Assembly (NCBI GenBank): GCA_032586195.1 | Contig: JAWHQP010000009.1 | Span: 1 to 64,000 of the forward strand | Source of the DNA: JAWHQP01 sp032586195 | Lineage (GTDB): Bacteria; Pseudomonadota; Gammaproteobacteria; Enterobacterales; Pasteurellaceae | Length of the DNA stretch: 64,000 nucleotides | Reading direction: 5' to 3' | Part shown: piece after piece, positions 41,967 to 52,561 of the stretch | Layout of the letters: each line of letters starts with the position of its first letter | How positions within the stretch are numbered: the stretch's first letter is position 1 | Made by a program: the position numbers and the translations under genes | Notes under the pieces: generated by a model | Told to the model about the DNA's origin: nothing | The model's input: the letters and a program-made list of their open reading frames with translations, nothing else | Database searches by the model: none

Positions 41967-43925
41967 TCAGCTTTGCTCTTCGTTAGCCTCATCATGCTTC
42001 TTGCGGGCTTCTTCCACTTCTTCAAACACCGGGAATTGGGTGTTGAATTCCGCCACGGTTTCTTCTTCCTCCGTCGGCGTTTCGGTGACGAGCAGAGCCT
42101 GTAGCAAGGCGGCGGTTTCTTCTTCAAACGCTTTGGCGGCTTCCATTAACGCCTCGTTTTTGAAACTGTCGATTTCGGGGTCGTAAACCGAGGCAAGCTG
42201 GCGTACGCCGATACGATCGCGGTCGTAGTAAAGCCGTACTAACTTCTTCGCTTTTTGTGTTTCTATGCCTAATTTTTCTAATGCGTAGCGCCCCGCCCGC
42301 ACGGCGGAGTCAAAGGTTTCACGCACAATCGCGCCGCTGGTACTGGCTTGATACAGCGCGTACACCGAGCGGCGGTCGTAGGCACGCATCACCACTTTGA
42401 CCTTCGGAAAATGTTTATGAATGTAATGCACGATTTGTAGGGAGGCCTCTTCATTGTCGATAGCAATCACGATTAATTTTGCCTGTGCAATGCCGGCGGC
42501 TTCCAGCATGGACGGTTGTGAGGCATCGCCGAAATAGGTTTTGATTCCGTAACGGGACATGCCGTCAACGGTATGCGGGTCGTGGTCGATAATAGTGGTG
42601 TGATAGCCGCAACCCGTCAAAATGCTGTTGACTACCTGCCCGAACCGTCCATGCCCGAGGATAATAATCGGTGTGGTGTCTTCGATAGTGTCGTTCTTGC
42701 GGTTGGTGCCCTTTCTATTGGCGCGCGGCACCAGGACTTTATCGTAAAAAATAAACAGCAGCGGGGTGAGTACCATAGACAGCGTCACCACTAATACCAG
42801 AATGCTGGCATATTCCTGCGATAACAGCGAGTTCTGTACACTGAAACTCAGCAATACGAAACCGAATTCCCCCGCCTGAGCCAAGCTTAGCGCGAACAGG
42901 CTGGAATCCAACCCGCGCAGACGGAATAATCTCCCCAACAGATAAAGAATCACGAACTTCACTAAAATAACGGCGAGAGTCAAACCTACGATTAAAAAGA
43001 ATCTGCCGAATAACAGGCTGAATTCGATACCCGCACCCACGGTAATAAAAAACAGACCTAGCAGCAGCCCTTTGAAAGGTTCCAGCGTGCTTTCCAAGGC
43101 ATGACGATATTCACTGTTTGCCAGCACTACGCCCGCGAGAAAAGTTCCCAATGCGGAAGATAAACCGATGACGGACATTAATGCGGCGATACCGACGACC
43201 AAAGCGAGAGCGAAGAAAATAAAGATTTCCTGTGAACGGGTGGAAGCGATATAACGAAAGGCGGGGCGGCTTAAATAGCGGCCACCGACGATAATTACCG
43301 TAATTACCAGCGTGGTGACAAGGGTTTTCAGCCAGGCACTGGCGCCGTCCAGCAGATTCAGCGAAGTATGCTGTGAGTCGGCGGCGTGGCCCGCGACTCC
43401 GCTTAATTCAGGCAGCGCCAGCAGCGGCAGCAGTGCCAGCATAGGGATGACCGCGATGTCCTGGAATAACAGCACGGCAAAGCTGCTTTGCCCGCCCGGG
43501 CTGTTCAGCAGATTCTTTTCTCCCAAGGTCTGCAACACAATAGCGGTAGAAGATAAAGAAAAAATACAGCCGATGGTCATGGCGGACTGCCATGCTATAC
43601 CATAGTAATGAGCGAGTGCCGCGATAGCCGCTATCGTCAGAACCACCTGTAAACCGCCTAAGAAGAGCAATTTATGACGCAATTTCCACAGTTTGGACGG
43701 CTCCAGTTCCAGACCGACCAAAAATAACATCATTACCACACCGAATTCAGCCACATGCTGAATGGTGGTGGCTTCTTTACCCACCAGTCCCAAAATAGGC
43801 CCGATAAACATGCCGGCCAGTAAATAGCCCAGAACCGATCCCAAACCGAGTTTTTTTGAAATCGGCACCATAATCACCGCCGCGCTCAAATAAATAAAAA
43901 TGTAGAGCAAAACCTGTGTCATCAA
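41967..43925 (-). CDS. KefB/KefC-type cation:proton antiporter with TrkA-N domain
   Basis: 652 residues. About 12-13 membrane segments (residues 5-405) form a CPA2 Na/H-exchanger domain (FLVGLELEPSKLWKLR, FLAGVVLANSEYRHALE), then a TrkA-N/RCK NAD-binding domain (about 430-550, IILGHGRFGQVV and IDHDPHTVDG), then a Glu-rich tail. Closest to glutathione-gated K efflux systems KefB/KefC, which protect against electrophiles. No ancillary kefF/kefG gene is adjacent, so glutathione gating is not certain. Confidence 0.87.
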   Translation of the reverse strand: MMTQVLLYIFIYLSAAVIMVPISKKLGLGSVLGYLLAGMFIGPILGLVGKEATTIQHVAEFGVVMMLFLVGLELEPSKLWKLRHKLLFLGGLQVVLTIAAIAALAHYYGIAWQSAMTIGCIFSLSSTAIVLQTLGEKNLLNSPGGQSSFAVLLFQDIAVIPMLALLPLLALPELSGVAGHAADSQHTSLNLLDGASAWLKTLVTTLVITVIIVGGRYLSRPAFRYIASTRSQEIFIFFALALVVGIAALMSVIGLSSALGTFLAGVVLANSEYRHALESTLEPFKGLLLGLFFITVGAGIEFSLLFGRFFLIVGLTLAVILVKFVILYLLGRLFRLRGLDSSLFALSLAQAGEFGFVLLSFSVQNSLLSQEYASILVLVVTLSMVLTPLLFIFYDKVLVPRANRKGTNRKNDTIEDTTPIIILGHGRFGQVVNSILTGCGYHTTIIDHDPHTVDGMSRYGIKTYFGDASQPSMLEAAGIAQAKLIVIAIDNEEASLQIVHYIHKHFPKVKVVMRAYDRRSVYALYQASTSGAIVRETFDSAVRAGRYALEKLGIETQKAKKLVRLYYDRDRIGVRQLASVYDPEIDSFKNEALMEAAKAFEEETAALLQALLVTETPTEEEETVAEFNTQFPVFEEVEEARKKHDEANEEQS

Positions 43926-44074
43926 AAAACCTTAAACTAAAATTGAGTAGAAAATTCAAAAAGTCATTGTATTGTACAAAGAAACAGCAGAAAAAATAGT
44001 ATTTATTGTGATATTTTTTAACAAAGTGCGGTGTCGTTTTTTCGAGTTTTTTACATTTCTGCACAACCGATGGA

Positions 44075-44087
44075 AACTTGCTATAAT
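44075..44087 (+). promoter_or_regulatory. Probable extended -10 promoter of mfd
   Basis: TTGCTATAAT (TGC followed by TATAAT at 44082-44087), about 35 bp before the mfd ATG. An uptake signal (44024-44032) lies upstream. No strong -35. Confidence 0.55.
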
Positions 44088-44121
44088 CAGCCCAATTTTG
44101 TATTTGTGATTAATTCCGGCT

Positions 44122-47100
44122 ATGCAACAGTATTTTAATCTTAATCTTCCTTCTCAACCCCGAGATCACAGAATCCTCGCCAATGTGCCGGCGGGAGCGG
44201 ACAGCCTCGCTATTGAGGAAATTGCCGCCCGGCACAACGGCTTAACCGTGGTGGTGACGGGTGACAGCAAAAGTGCGGTGCGATTAGAGCGAGTTTTGCG
44301 TGAACATTGCCCGCACGAGGTATGTATTTTCCCCGATTGGGAGACGCTGCCATACGACGCTTTTTCGCCACATCAGGAAATTATCTCTGCTCGGCTGAGC
44401 GCTTTGTTTCATCTGCAACAGGCGCGCCACGGTATTTTTCTGTTGCCGGTGACAACGCTGCTGCAGCGTCTTTGCCCGCCGCAATATTTGCAGCACAACG
44501 TGCTGTTAATTAAAAAAGGTGATCGTCTGGTGATTGATAACGTCCGTTTGCGGCTGGAAAACGCGGGTTATCGGGCGGTGGAACAGGTGTTGGAGCATGG
44601 AGAGTTTGCCGTACGCGGTTCGTTGCTGGACTTATTTCCGATGGGAAGTGCGGTGCCGTTTCGGCTGGATTTTTTTGACGATGAAATTGATTCCATCCGT
44701 ACCTTTGATGTGGATACGCAACGTTCACTGCAAGCGATGGACAGCATTAATTTGCTGCCGGCCCATGAATTCCCGACCGACGACAAGGGCATTGAATTTT
44801 TCCGCGCGAAATTCCGAGAAACCTTTGGTGAAATCCGCCGCGATCCCGAACATATCTATCAGCAGGTGAGCAAGGGGACGCTGGTATCTGGCATTGAATA
44901 TTGGCAGCCACTGTTTTTCGAACAAATGGCGACCCTGTTCGATTATCTGCCGTCCGACACCTTGTTTGTGGATATGGAACATAATCAGGCACAGGCGGAA
45001 CGTTTTTATCAGGATGCCGAACAGCGTTTTGACAGCCGCAGAGTGGATCCGATGCGCCCGTTGCTGCCGCCGTCTGCATTGTGGCTGCGGGTTGACGAAG
45101 TGAACCGACGGCTGAAAAATTATCCTCGAATTACCTTGAAAGCGGAGCAAGTCCGCACCTCTGCCAGACAGCAGAACCTTGCGGTGACGGCTTTGCCCGA
45201 GCTGACCATCCAGCCTCAGCAAAAGGAGCCTTTACAGCTGCTGCGGCAATTTATGGAAAAATTCAAAGGACATATCGTGTTTTCCGTGGAAACGGAAGGA
45301 CGGCGTGAAACGCTGTTGGAACTGCTTGCCCCAATTAAATTAAAACCAAAACAGATCAAAAACCTGGCCGAGGCGGAAAAGCAGCATGTCAGCCTGCAAA
45401 TCAGCGCATTGGATAATGGTTTTATTATCGAGCCTGAAAACGGTGAGCCGCTTGCGATTATCTGCGAAACGGAATTGCTTGGCGAACGGGTACAGCAACG
45501 CCGGCAGGATAAACGTAAAGCGGTGAATCCCGACACTCTCATTCGCAATTTGGCGGAATTAAAAGCAGGGCAGGCCGTGGTTCATCTGGATCACGGCGTG
45601 GGGCGTTACGGTGGCTTGGTGACGCTGGAAAACGGCGGCGTTAAAGCGGAATATTTGTTGTTAATCTATGCTAACGAGGCAAAATTATATGTGCCGGTAT
45701 CCAATTTACACCTGATTAGCCGCTACGTGGGCGGCTCGGATGAAACGGCTCCGCTGCACCGTTTAGGCAGTGACAGCTGGGCGAAAGCCCGGCGCAAAGC
45801 GGCGGAGAAAATCCGCGATGTAGCGGCGGAATTGCTGGATGTGTATGCTCAGCGTGAGGCGCAGAAAGGCTTTGCCTTTAAATATGATCATGAGGAGCTC
45901 CAACAGTTTGCCGCGACTTTCCCGTTTGAAGAAACGGTGGATCAGGAAATGGCGATTAACGCCGTGATTTCCGATATGTGTCAGGCAAAGGCAATGGATC
46001 GGCTGGTCTGTGGCGATGTGGGCTTCGGCAAAACCGAAGTAGCGATGCGGGCGGCGTTTCTGGCGGTGCTCAATCACAAACAGGTTGCCGTATTGGTACC
46101 GACCACCTTATTGGCTCAACAGCATTATGAAAATTTTCGTGACCGTTTCGCCAATCTGCCTGTGAATGTGGAAATGGTATCCCGTTTCAGAACGCCGAAA
46201 GAGCAGAAAAAAATTCTTGAGCAGGTCGCCGACGGTAAGGTGGACATTCTGATCGGCACCCATAAATTGCTTCAATCGGATGTGAAATTCGGTGATCTCG
46301 GCTTGCTGATTATTGATGAAGAACATCGTTTCGGTGTGCGTCAGAAAGAAAAAATCAAACAGCTGCGAGCCAATATCGATATTCTCACCCTCACGGCAAC
46401 GCCGATTCCCCGCACCCTGAATATGGCGATGAACGGCATTCGCGATCTGTCCATTATTTCCACTCCGCCCGCCCGCCGTCTGACCATTAAAACCTTTGTT
46501 CGGCAGACTGAAGACGGTTTGATTCGCGAGGCTGTCCTGCGTGAAATCCTGCGCGGCGGGCAGGTGTATTATCTGCATAACGATGTGGCGACCATTGAAC
46601 AATGCGCGGAAAAACTTGGCGCGCTGGTGCCCGAAGCGCGTGTCATTATCGGTCACGGACAAATGCGGGAACGGGAGCTGGAGCGGGTGATGTCAGATTT
46701 CTATCATCAACGCTTTAATGTGCTGGTGTGTTCCACTATTATTGAAACTGGGATTGACGTGCCGACGGCGAACACTATCATTATCGAGCGGGCGGATCAT
46801 TTCGGCTTGGCTCAGCTGCACCAGCTGCGCGGACGGGTGGGGCGTTCCCATCATCAGGCGTACGCCTATCTGCTCACCCCACCGCCGAAACTCATGACCA
46901 AAGATGCGGTAAAACGCCTTGAAGCCTTGGAAAGTCTGGATAATCTCGGCGCGGGCTTTATTCTTGCCACTCACGACTTGGAGATTCGCGGAGCTGGAGA
47001 GCTGCTCGGCAGCGAACAAAGCGGGCAAATTGAAAGCATCGGTTTTTCCCTTTATATGGAATTGCTGGAAGGTGCGGTGAAAGCCATGCGGGAAGGACGG

Positions 47101-47565
47101 GAGCCGTCTCTGGACGAGCTTACCCAACAGCAGGTGGAAATTGATCTACGCATGCCGGCTTTGCTGCCAGAAGACTATCTGGGAGACGTGAATATGCGGC
47201 TGTCCTTCTATAAACGCATTGCCGGGGCAGAAAACAAACAGGCGTTGGATGAGTTAAAGGTAGAGCTGATCGACCGTTTCGGCTTGCTGCCGACGGCAAC
47301 CAGAAACCTGCTGCAGATTGCCGAACTGCGTTTGCAAGCCAAGCCGCTGCAGATTATCCGTATTGACGGCACACCGCATGGAGGGTTTATCGAATTTACC
47401 CCGACCGCAGAAGTGGATCCGATGAAATTCCTGCAACTGATCCAACAACAGCCCGCGGTATTCAGATTTGACGGCCCGACCAAATTCCGTTTTACCTGTG
47501 ATTTGTCGGATACGCAAAAGCGATTGAGTTTCATTTTCGATTTGGTGAACAGTTTGATGGATTAA
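44122..47565 (+). CDS. mfd: Transcription-repair coupling factor Mfd
   Basis: 1147 residues (E. coli 1148). It removes RNA polymerase stalled at DNA damage and recruits UvrA. The N-terminal UvrB-like, UvrA-binding region (about 1-340), the RNA polymerase-interacting domain (about 475-545, GQAVVHLDHGVGRYGGL), the translocase domains with Walker A GDVGFGKTEVAMRAAF and DEEHRFG, the RecG-like TRG region, and the C-terminal autoinhibitory domain are all recognisable. Two uptake signals (44271, 44646) lie in the coding region. Confidence 0.97.
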   Translation: MQQYFNLNLPSQPRDHRILANVPAGADSLAIEEIAARHNGLTVVVTGDSKSAVRLERVLREHCPHEVCIFPDWETLPYDAFSPHQEIISARLSALFHLQQARHGIFLLPVTTLLQRLCPPQYLQHNVLLIKKGDRLVIDNVRLRLENAGYRAVEQVLEHGEFAVRGSLLDLFPMGSAVPFRLDFFDDEIDSIRTFDVDTQRSLQAMDSINLLPAHEFPTDDKGIEFFRAKFRETFGEIRRDPEHIYQQVSKGTLVSGIEYWQPLFFEQMATLFDYLPSDTLFVDMEHNQAQAERFYQDAEQRFDSRRVDPMRPLLPPSALWLRVDEVNRRLKNYPRITLKAEQVRTSARQQNLAVTALPELTIQPQQKEPLQLLRQFMEKFKGHIVFSVETEGRRETLLELLAPIKLKPKQIKNLAEAEKQHVSLQISALDNGFIIEPENGEPLAIICETELLGERVQQRRQDKRKAVNPDTLIRNLAELKAGQAVVHLDHGVGRYGGLVTLENGGVKAEYLLLIYANEAKLYVPVSNLHLISRYVGGSDETAPLHRLGSDSWAKARRKAAEKIRDVAAELLDVYAQREAQKGFAFKYDHEELQQFAATFPFEETVDQEMAINAVISDMCQAKAMDRLVCGDVGFGKTEVAMRAAFLAVLNHKQVAVLVPTTLLAQQHYENFRDRFANLPVNVEMVSRFRTPKEQKKILEQVADGKVDILIGTHKLLQSDVKFGDLGLLIIDEEHRFGVRQKEKIKQLRANIDILTLTATPIPRTLNMAMNGIRDLSIISTPPARRLTIKTFVRQTEDGLIREAVLREILRGGQVYYLHNDVATIEQCAEKLGALVPEARVIIGHGQMRERELERVMSDFYHQRFNVLVCSTIIETGIDVPTANTIIIERADHFGLAQLHQLRGRVGRSHHQAYAYLLTPPPKLMTKDAVKRLEALESLDNLGAGFILATHDLEIRGAGELLGSEQSGQIESIGFSLYMELLEGAVKAMREGREPSLDELTQQQVEIDLRMPALLPEDYLGDVNMRLSFYKRIAGAENKQALDELKVELIDRFGLLPTATRNLLQIAELRLQAKPLQIIRIDGTPHGGFIEFTPTAEVDPMKFLQLIQQQPAVFRFDGPTKFRFTCDLSDTQKRLSFIFDLVNSLMD

Positions 47566-47666
47566 GCGAAGTCGTTGTTATACAATGACACGGCAAATTC
47601 ACCAAAGTGCGGTGCTGTTTTTACCAGTTTTCGCACGTTACGATCGCCACAAAGGGGGAGAATCTC

Positions 47667-48260
47667 ATGTACTTGGAACAAATCAAAGCCGAATTGAACG
47701 AGGCGGCTGATGTATTAAACAAATTCATCAACGACGAAAACAATATTAAATTAATTGAGCAGGCTGCGTTATTGCTGGCGGACAGTTTTAAAAAGGGCGG
47801 CAAAGTGCTTTCCTGCGGTAACGGCGGTTCGCATTGCGACGCGATGCATTTTGCGGAAGAACTGACCGGTCGCTACCGTGAAAACCGTCCGGGCTACCCG
47901 GCTATCGCGATTTCCGATGTCAGCCATTTAAGCTGTGTGAGTAACGACTTCGGTTACGAGTATGTCTTCTCACGCTATGTTGAAGCCGTAGGTAAAGAAG
48001 GCGATGTACTGTTCGGCTTATCCACTTCAGGCAACTCAAAAAATATCTTGAATGCGATTAAGACGGCTAAGGAAAAAGGCATGAAGGTGATTGCCATGAC
48101 CGGCAAAGACGGCGGTCAGATGGCAGGCTTAGCCGATGTGGAAATCCGTGTGCCGCACTTCCGCTATGCTGATCGCATTCAGGAAGTGCATATCAAAGTA
48201 ATTCATATTTTAATGATGCTGGTTGAATTTGAAATGGCGAGAGAAGGCCAATGTGATTAA
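47667..48260 (+). CDS. gmhA: Phosphoheptose isomerase GmhA
   Basis: 197 residues. SIS-domain isomerase that converts sedoheptulose 7-phosphate to D-glycero-D-manno-heptose 7-phosphate, the first step of LPS inner-core heptose synthesis. CGNGGSHCDAMHFAEEL, with the catalytic Glu and His-containing C-terminal HIKVIH, is typical. The ATG at 47667 has GGGGGAG upstream; the extension to 47607 crosses an uptake signal and is rejected. Confidence 0.95.
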   Translation: MYLEQIKAELNEAADVLNKFINDENNIKLIEQAALLLADSFKKGGKVLSCGNGGSHCDAMHFAEELTGRYRENRPGYPAIAISDVSHLSCVSNDFGYEYVFSRYVEAVGKEGDVLFGLSTSGNSKNILNAIKTAKEKGMKVIAMTGKDGGQMAGLADVEIRVPHFRYADRIQEVHIKVIHILMMLVEFEMAREGQCD

Positions 48261-48295
48261 AAAGAAAAGCAACGTGGGAACATTGCTTTTCTTTT
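48261..48295 (+). terminator. Intrinsic terminator after gmhA
   Basis: AAAGAAAAGCAA and TTGCTTTTCTTT form a perfect 12-bp stem with a 10-nt loop directly after the stop, T-rich downstream. May also serve the convergent icd gene. Confidence 0.9.
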
Positions 48296-48334
48296 GAAAG
48301 TTATACAAAGGCGTTAATTTTTCCTCTGCATATT

Positions 48335-49585
48335 TTACATATTCACCACGATTTGACCGGCAAATTCGCTGGTTGAGCATAATATTGCGTCGTCCAGCAT
48401 TTCGGCAAAATCAAAGGTAACGGTTTTAGCCGCGATGGTTTTTGCTACCGCGTTGACGACTAAATCGGCCGCTTCCGTCCAGCCTAAATGGCGCAGCATC
48501 ATTTCGCCGCTGAGAATTAATGAACCCGGATTACCCTTATTTTGCCCGGCAATTTTGGGGGCGGTGCCGTGAGTCGCCTCAAAAATAGCCGCTTCGTCAC
48601 CAATGTTCGCTCCCGGCGCAATGCCGATACCGCCTACTTGTGCTGCTAAGGCATCGGAAATATAGTCACCGTTTAGATTTAAGGTGGCGATCACATCATA
48701 ATCTGCCGGATGAAGCAATATTTCCTGTAGGAAAGCATCGGCGATACAATCTTTGATTATGATCTCTTTGCCGGTATTAGGGTTGTTCAGTTTCATCCAC
48801 GGACCTTGCTCAATAAGTTTGGCACCAAATTCCTGAGCGACTTCGTATCCCCAGTTTTTAAACGCTCCTTCGGTAAATTTCATGATATTGCCCTTATGTA
48901 CCAATGTAAGGGAATCACGATTATTGTCAATTACATATTGTAAGGCTGCCCGTACCAGGCGTTGTGTACCTTGTTTAGATACGGGTTTCACGCCGATGCC
49001 GCAATCTTTACTGAAGCGGATTTTTTTTACCCCCATTTCATTTTGTAAAAAGGAGATTACTTTGTTCGCTTCCGGTGTATCGGCCGCCCATTCGATACCG
49101 GCATAGATATCTTCGGAATTCTCGCGAAAAATGACCATATCGACTAACTCGGGATGCTTCACCTGGCTTGGGGTTCCGGCATAATAGCGAATAGGCCGCA
49201 GGCAGTTATATAAATCCAGGCCTTGACGTAAGGCGACATTAAGAGAACGGATGCCGCCGCCCACCGGAGTCATCAATGGTCCTTTAATGGCAACGTGATA
49301 TTGTTTAATCAGTTGCAGGGTTTCTTCCGGCAACCAGGTATTTTCGCCGTACACCGTGTTGGCTTTGCCGCCGGCATAAACTTCTGTCCAAGCGATTTGT
49401 CGTTGGTCCTGATAGGCTTTGCGCACTGCGGCATCAATCACTGTACGCATGGCAGGCGTAACATCCACGCCGATGCCATCACCTTCGATAAATAAAATAA
49501 TCGGGTTAGGCGGAACGATTAATCCTCCGTTTTTATCCAAACGAATGGCTTGTCCTTGAGTTGGAATCTGAACTTTAGTTTGCAT
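48335..49585 (-). CDS. icd: Isocitrate dehydrogenase (NADP)
   Basis: 416 residues, E. coli Icd length. Oxidative decarboxylation of isocitrate to 2-oxoglutarate. The substrate motif IFRENSEDIYAG and the downstream NLNGDYISDALAAQVGG (metal-binding Asp) are present. Divergent from acnB with a 229-bp gap. H. influenzae lacks this branch of the cycle, so its presence is a marker for the organism. Confidence 0.96.
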   Translation of the reverse strand: MQTKVQIPTQGQAIRLDKNGGLIVPPNPIILFIEGDGIGVDVTPAMRTVIDAAVRKAYQDQRQIAWTEVYAGGKANTVYGENTWLPEETLQLIKQYHVAIKGPLMTPVGGGIRSLNVALRQGLDLYNCLRPIRYYAGTPSQVKHPELVDMVIFRENSEDIYAGIEWAADTPEANKVISFLQNEMGVKKIRFSKDCGIGVKPVSKQGTQRLVRAALQYVIDNNRDSLTLVHKGNIMKFTEGAFKNWGYEVAQEFGAKLIEQGPWMKLNNPNTGKEIIIKDCIADAFLQEILLHPADYDVIATLNLNGDYISDALAAQVGGIGIAPGANIGDEAAIFEATHGTAPKIAGQNKGNPGSLILSGEMMLRHLGWTEAADLVVNAVAKTIAAKTVTFDFAEMLDDAILCSTSEFAGQIVVNM

Positions 49586-49814
49586 TGGTTATCCTCCCTG
49601 CTGCATGGATTTATGATGTGCAATGATGACCGGCTAATTCTATGGTCGTTAAAAAGTATTTTGGAGATTGTCAGTTTGTTCAAACTACCACAAAATTATC
49701 ATTCATTCTACTTGTTACGAGCGGATTAAAAGGATAATATCTGATTGATACCTTAACCACGTATTATTTCCATATTCCCTGAAACCTCTACCTGCAAACA
49801 CAAAGGAATATCAT

Positions 49815-52412
49815 ATGACAGACTTTCTCCAAGACTACCAAACTCACGTTGACGAACGCGCGGCACAAGGCGCGGTGCCGAAACCGTTGAATGCCGCCCA
49901 AACCGATCAATTAATTGAATTGTTAAAAACTCCGCCGACATCCCAACAGGATTATTTACTGGATTTATTTGTCAATCGGATTCCTGCCGGCGTGGATGAG
50001 GCCGCTTTTGTAAAAGCCGGCTTTTTAGCCGATATTATCAGCGGAAAAGTACATAGCCCGTTGATCTCTCGGCAATATGCGGTGGAGTTATTAGGCACTA
50101 TGCAAGGCGGTTATAATATTTCACCATTACTTATCGCTCTTGATGATGAAACTCTGGCTCCGCTCGCAGCTAAAGCACTTTCTGCTACCCTATTGATTTT
50201 TGATAATTTTACCGCAGTCGCCCGGCGGGCTGAAAATGGCAATAAATATGCCCGACAGATTCTGGAATCTTGGGCTAATGCCGACTGGTTTTTATCCCGT
50301 CCGAAGCTGGCCGATAAAATTACGCTTACCGTGTTTAAAGTGAACGGTGAAACCAACACGGATGATCTTTCTCCGGCGCAGGATGCGTGGTCACGACCGG
50401 ATATTCCGCTGCATGCATTGGCTATGCTGAAAAATGAACGGGAAGGAATTATTCCCGATGATAACGGCAATGTCGGGCCGATTAAACAAATTGAACAATT
50501 AAAGCAACAAGGCTTTCCGCTCAGCTATGTGGGGGATGTGGTAGGTACCGGTTCATCTCGTAAATCGGCCACTAATTCGGTATTGTGGTTTATGGGAGAA
50601 GACATTCCTTATATTCCGAATAAACGCGGTGGCGGTGTGGTGCTCGGCGGGAAAATCGCCCCGATTTTCTTTAATACGCTGGAAGATGCGGGAGCATTGC
50701 CGATCGAAACGGATGTCAGCAAACTCAATATGGGTGATGTGATTGATGTCTATCCTTATCAAGGCAAAATCTGCCGCCATAACAGTGATGAGGTGTTGGC
50801 GGAATTTCAGTTAAAAACCGAAGTATTACTTGATGAAGTGCGGGCTGGCGGACGGATTCCGCTTATTATCGGCAGAAGCTTAACGCAAAAAGCCCGTGCC
50901 GAATTGGGGTTAGGTGAAAGTGATGTGTTTGTCAAACCTAAAAGTGCGGTGCAAAGCGGCAGAGGTTTTACTCTTGCCCAGAAAATTGTCGGCAAAGCCT
51001 GCGGTGTGGAAGGAGTTCGGGCGGGTGAATACTGTGAACCGAAAATGACGACGGTAGGATCGCAGGACACTACCGGCGGTATGACCCGTGATGAATTAAA
51101 AGACCTGGCTTGCCTGAACTTTTCGGCAGATCTGGTGATGCAGTCATTCTGCCATACCGCAGCTTATCCGAAACCGGTAGACGTTACCCTGCACCACAGT
51201 CTGCCTGAGTTTATGATGAGCCGCGGTGGGGTGTCACTGCGCCCCGGCGATGGCGTTATTCACTCTTGGCTGAATCGTATGCTGTTGCCGGATACTGTCG
51301 GCACCGGTGGTGATTCCCATACCCGCTTTCCGATAGGTATTTCCTTCCCTGCCGGTTCTGGTTTGGTGGCTTTCGGTGCGGCAACGGGCATTATTCCGCT
51401 AGACATGCCGGAATCGGTGCTGGTGCGTTTTCACGGTACCATGCAGCCGGGTATTACCTTGCGTGATTTGGTGCACGCGATTCCTTACTATGCCATTCAG
51501 CAAGGTTTGTTGACCGTAGAGAAAAAAGGCAAGAAAAATATTTTTTCCGGCCGCATTCTGGAAATCGAAGGATTAGAGCAGCTTACCGTTGAACAGGCCT
51601 TTGAGCTTTCCGATGCCTCGGCAGAACGCTCGGCAGCGGCCTGCACCATTAAGCTGGATAAAGCGCCGGTTATTGAATACTTACAATCCAATATTGCTTT
51701 ATTAACTTACATGATAAATCAAGGCTATGGCGATAAACATACCCTGGAACGCCGCATTAACGCCATGCGAGACTGGCTCGCTGAGCCTAATCTGCTGACA
51801 GCCGACCCGGATGCGGAATATGCCGCCGTGATAGATATTAATCTTGACGATATCAAAGAGCCGATTGTCTGTGCACCGAATGATCCCGATGATGCCCGTC
51901 TGCTTTCTCAAGTGCAGGGTGATAAAATTGATGAGGTGTTTATCGGTTCCTGTATGACCAATATCGGTCATTTTCGTGCCGCGGGTAAGCTACTGGAGAA
52001 ATCCGACGGTAATACGCCGACCCGCTTATGGTTGGCGCCGCCGACTAAAATGGATGCCAATGAACTGCGGGATGAAGGTTATTACAGTACTTATGTCCGC
52101 AGCGGAGCAAGAATTGAAATGCCGGGTTGTTCGTTATGTATGGGCAATCAGGCGCGTGTGATGCAGGGAGCTACCGTAGTCTCGACCTCTACCCGCAACT
52201 TTCCGAACCGTTTGGGGCAAGGGGCGAATGTTTATCTAGTTTCCGCGGAATTGGCAGCCGTTACCGCAGTGCTGGGCAAATTGCCGGCACCGCAAGAATA
52301 TCTTAGCTATATCAACAAGTTGCGGCAGGATAAAGATGAAATCTATCGTTATATGAATTTCGATAAGATGGAGCAATATACGCAAGAGAATGTGCTGATT
52401 TATAAAGGTTAA
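49815..52412 (+). CDS. acnB: Aconitate hydratase B
   Basis: 865 residues, same length as E. coli AcnB, with the N-terminal HEAT-like domain and swivel domain ahead of the catalytic core that is characteristic of AcnB. The 4Fe-4S cluster ligands are in GSCMTNIGHFRAAG and GCSLCMGNQAR. Interconverts citrate and isocitrate. An uptake signal (50942-50950) is inside the gene. Lies between icd and gltA, so three successive TCA steps are clustered. Confidence 0.96.
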   Translation: MTDFLQDYQTHVDERAAQGAVPKPLNAAQTDQLIELLKTPPTSQQDYLLDLFVNRIPAGVDEAAFVKAGFLADIISGKVHSPLISRQYAVELLGTMQGGYNISPLLIALDDETLAPLAAKALSATLLIFDNFTAVARRAENGNKYARQILESWANADWFLSRPKLADKITLTVFKVNGETNTDDLSPAQDAWSRPDIPLHALAMLKNEREGIIPDDNGNVGPIKQIEQLKQQGFPLSYVGDVVGTGSSRKSATNSVLWFMGEDIPYIPNKRGGGVVLGGKIAPIFFNTLEDAGALPIETDVSKLNMGDVIDVYPYQGKICRHNSDEVLAEFQLKTEVLLDEVRAGGRIPLIIGRSLTQKARAELGLGESDVFVKPKSAVQSGRGFTLAQKIVGKACGVEGVRAGEYCEPKMTTVGSQDTTGGMTRDELKDLACLNFSADLVMQSFCHTAAYPKPVDVTLHHSLPEFMMSRGGVSLRPGDGVIHSWLNRMLLPDTVGTGGDSHTRFPIGISFPAGSGLVAFGAATGIIPLDMPESVLVRFHGTMQPGITLRDLVHAIPYYAIQQGLLTVEKKGKKNIFSGRILEIEGLEQLTVEQAFELSDASAERSAAACTIKLDKAPVIEYLQSNIALLTYMINQGYGDKHTLERRINAMRDWLAEPNLLTADPDAEYAAVIDINLDDIKEPIVCAPNDPDDARLLSQVQGDKIDEVFIGSCMTNIGHFRAAGKLLEKSDGNTPTRLWLAPPTKMDANELRDEGYYSTYVRSGARIEMPGCSLCMGNQARVMQGATVVSTSTRNFPNRLGQGANVYLVSAELAAVTAVLGKLPAPQEYLSYINKLRQDKDEIYRYMNFDKMEQYTQENVLIYKG

Positions 52413-52530
52413 TCGAAAATTGGCGTCTTCTTATCGTTGAGCATTGCTTAGCCGTATGAAGAGCCATTAGTACCGTAAAACAAGGAAAGTGCGGTGCTGT
52501 TTTTCCGTGTTTTTTATTGGCTAATTAAGA

Positions 52531-52558
52531 GAAACGGGCATCAGATGATGCCCGTTTT
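52531..52558. terminator. Bidirectional terminator between acnB and gltA
   Basis: AAACGGGCATCA-GA-TGATGCCCGTTT is a perfect 12-bp stem between the convergent ends, T-tail on the plus strand. Confidence 0.9.
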
Positions 52559-52561
52559 AGA

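Noticed and set aside
46108..46662. Antisense ORF (184 codons) opposite mfd
   Set aside because: Fully inside the conserved mfd helicase region; several similar antisense frames occur along mfd and none resembles a protein.
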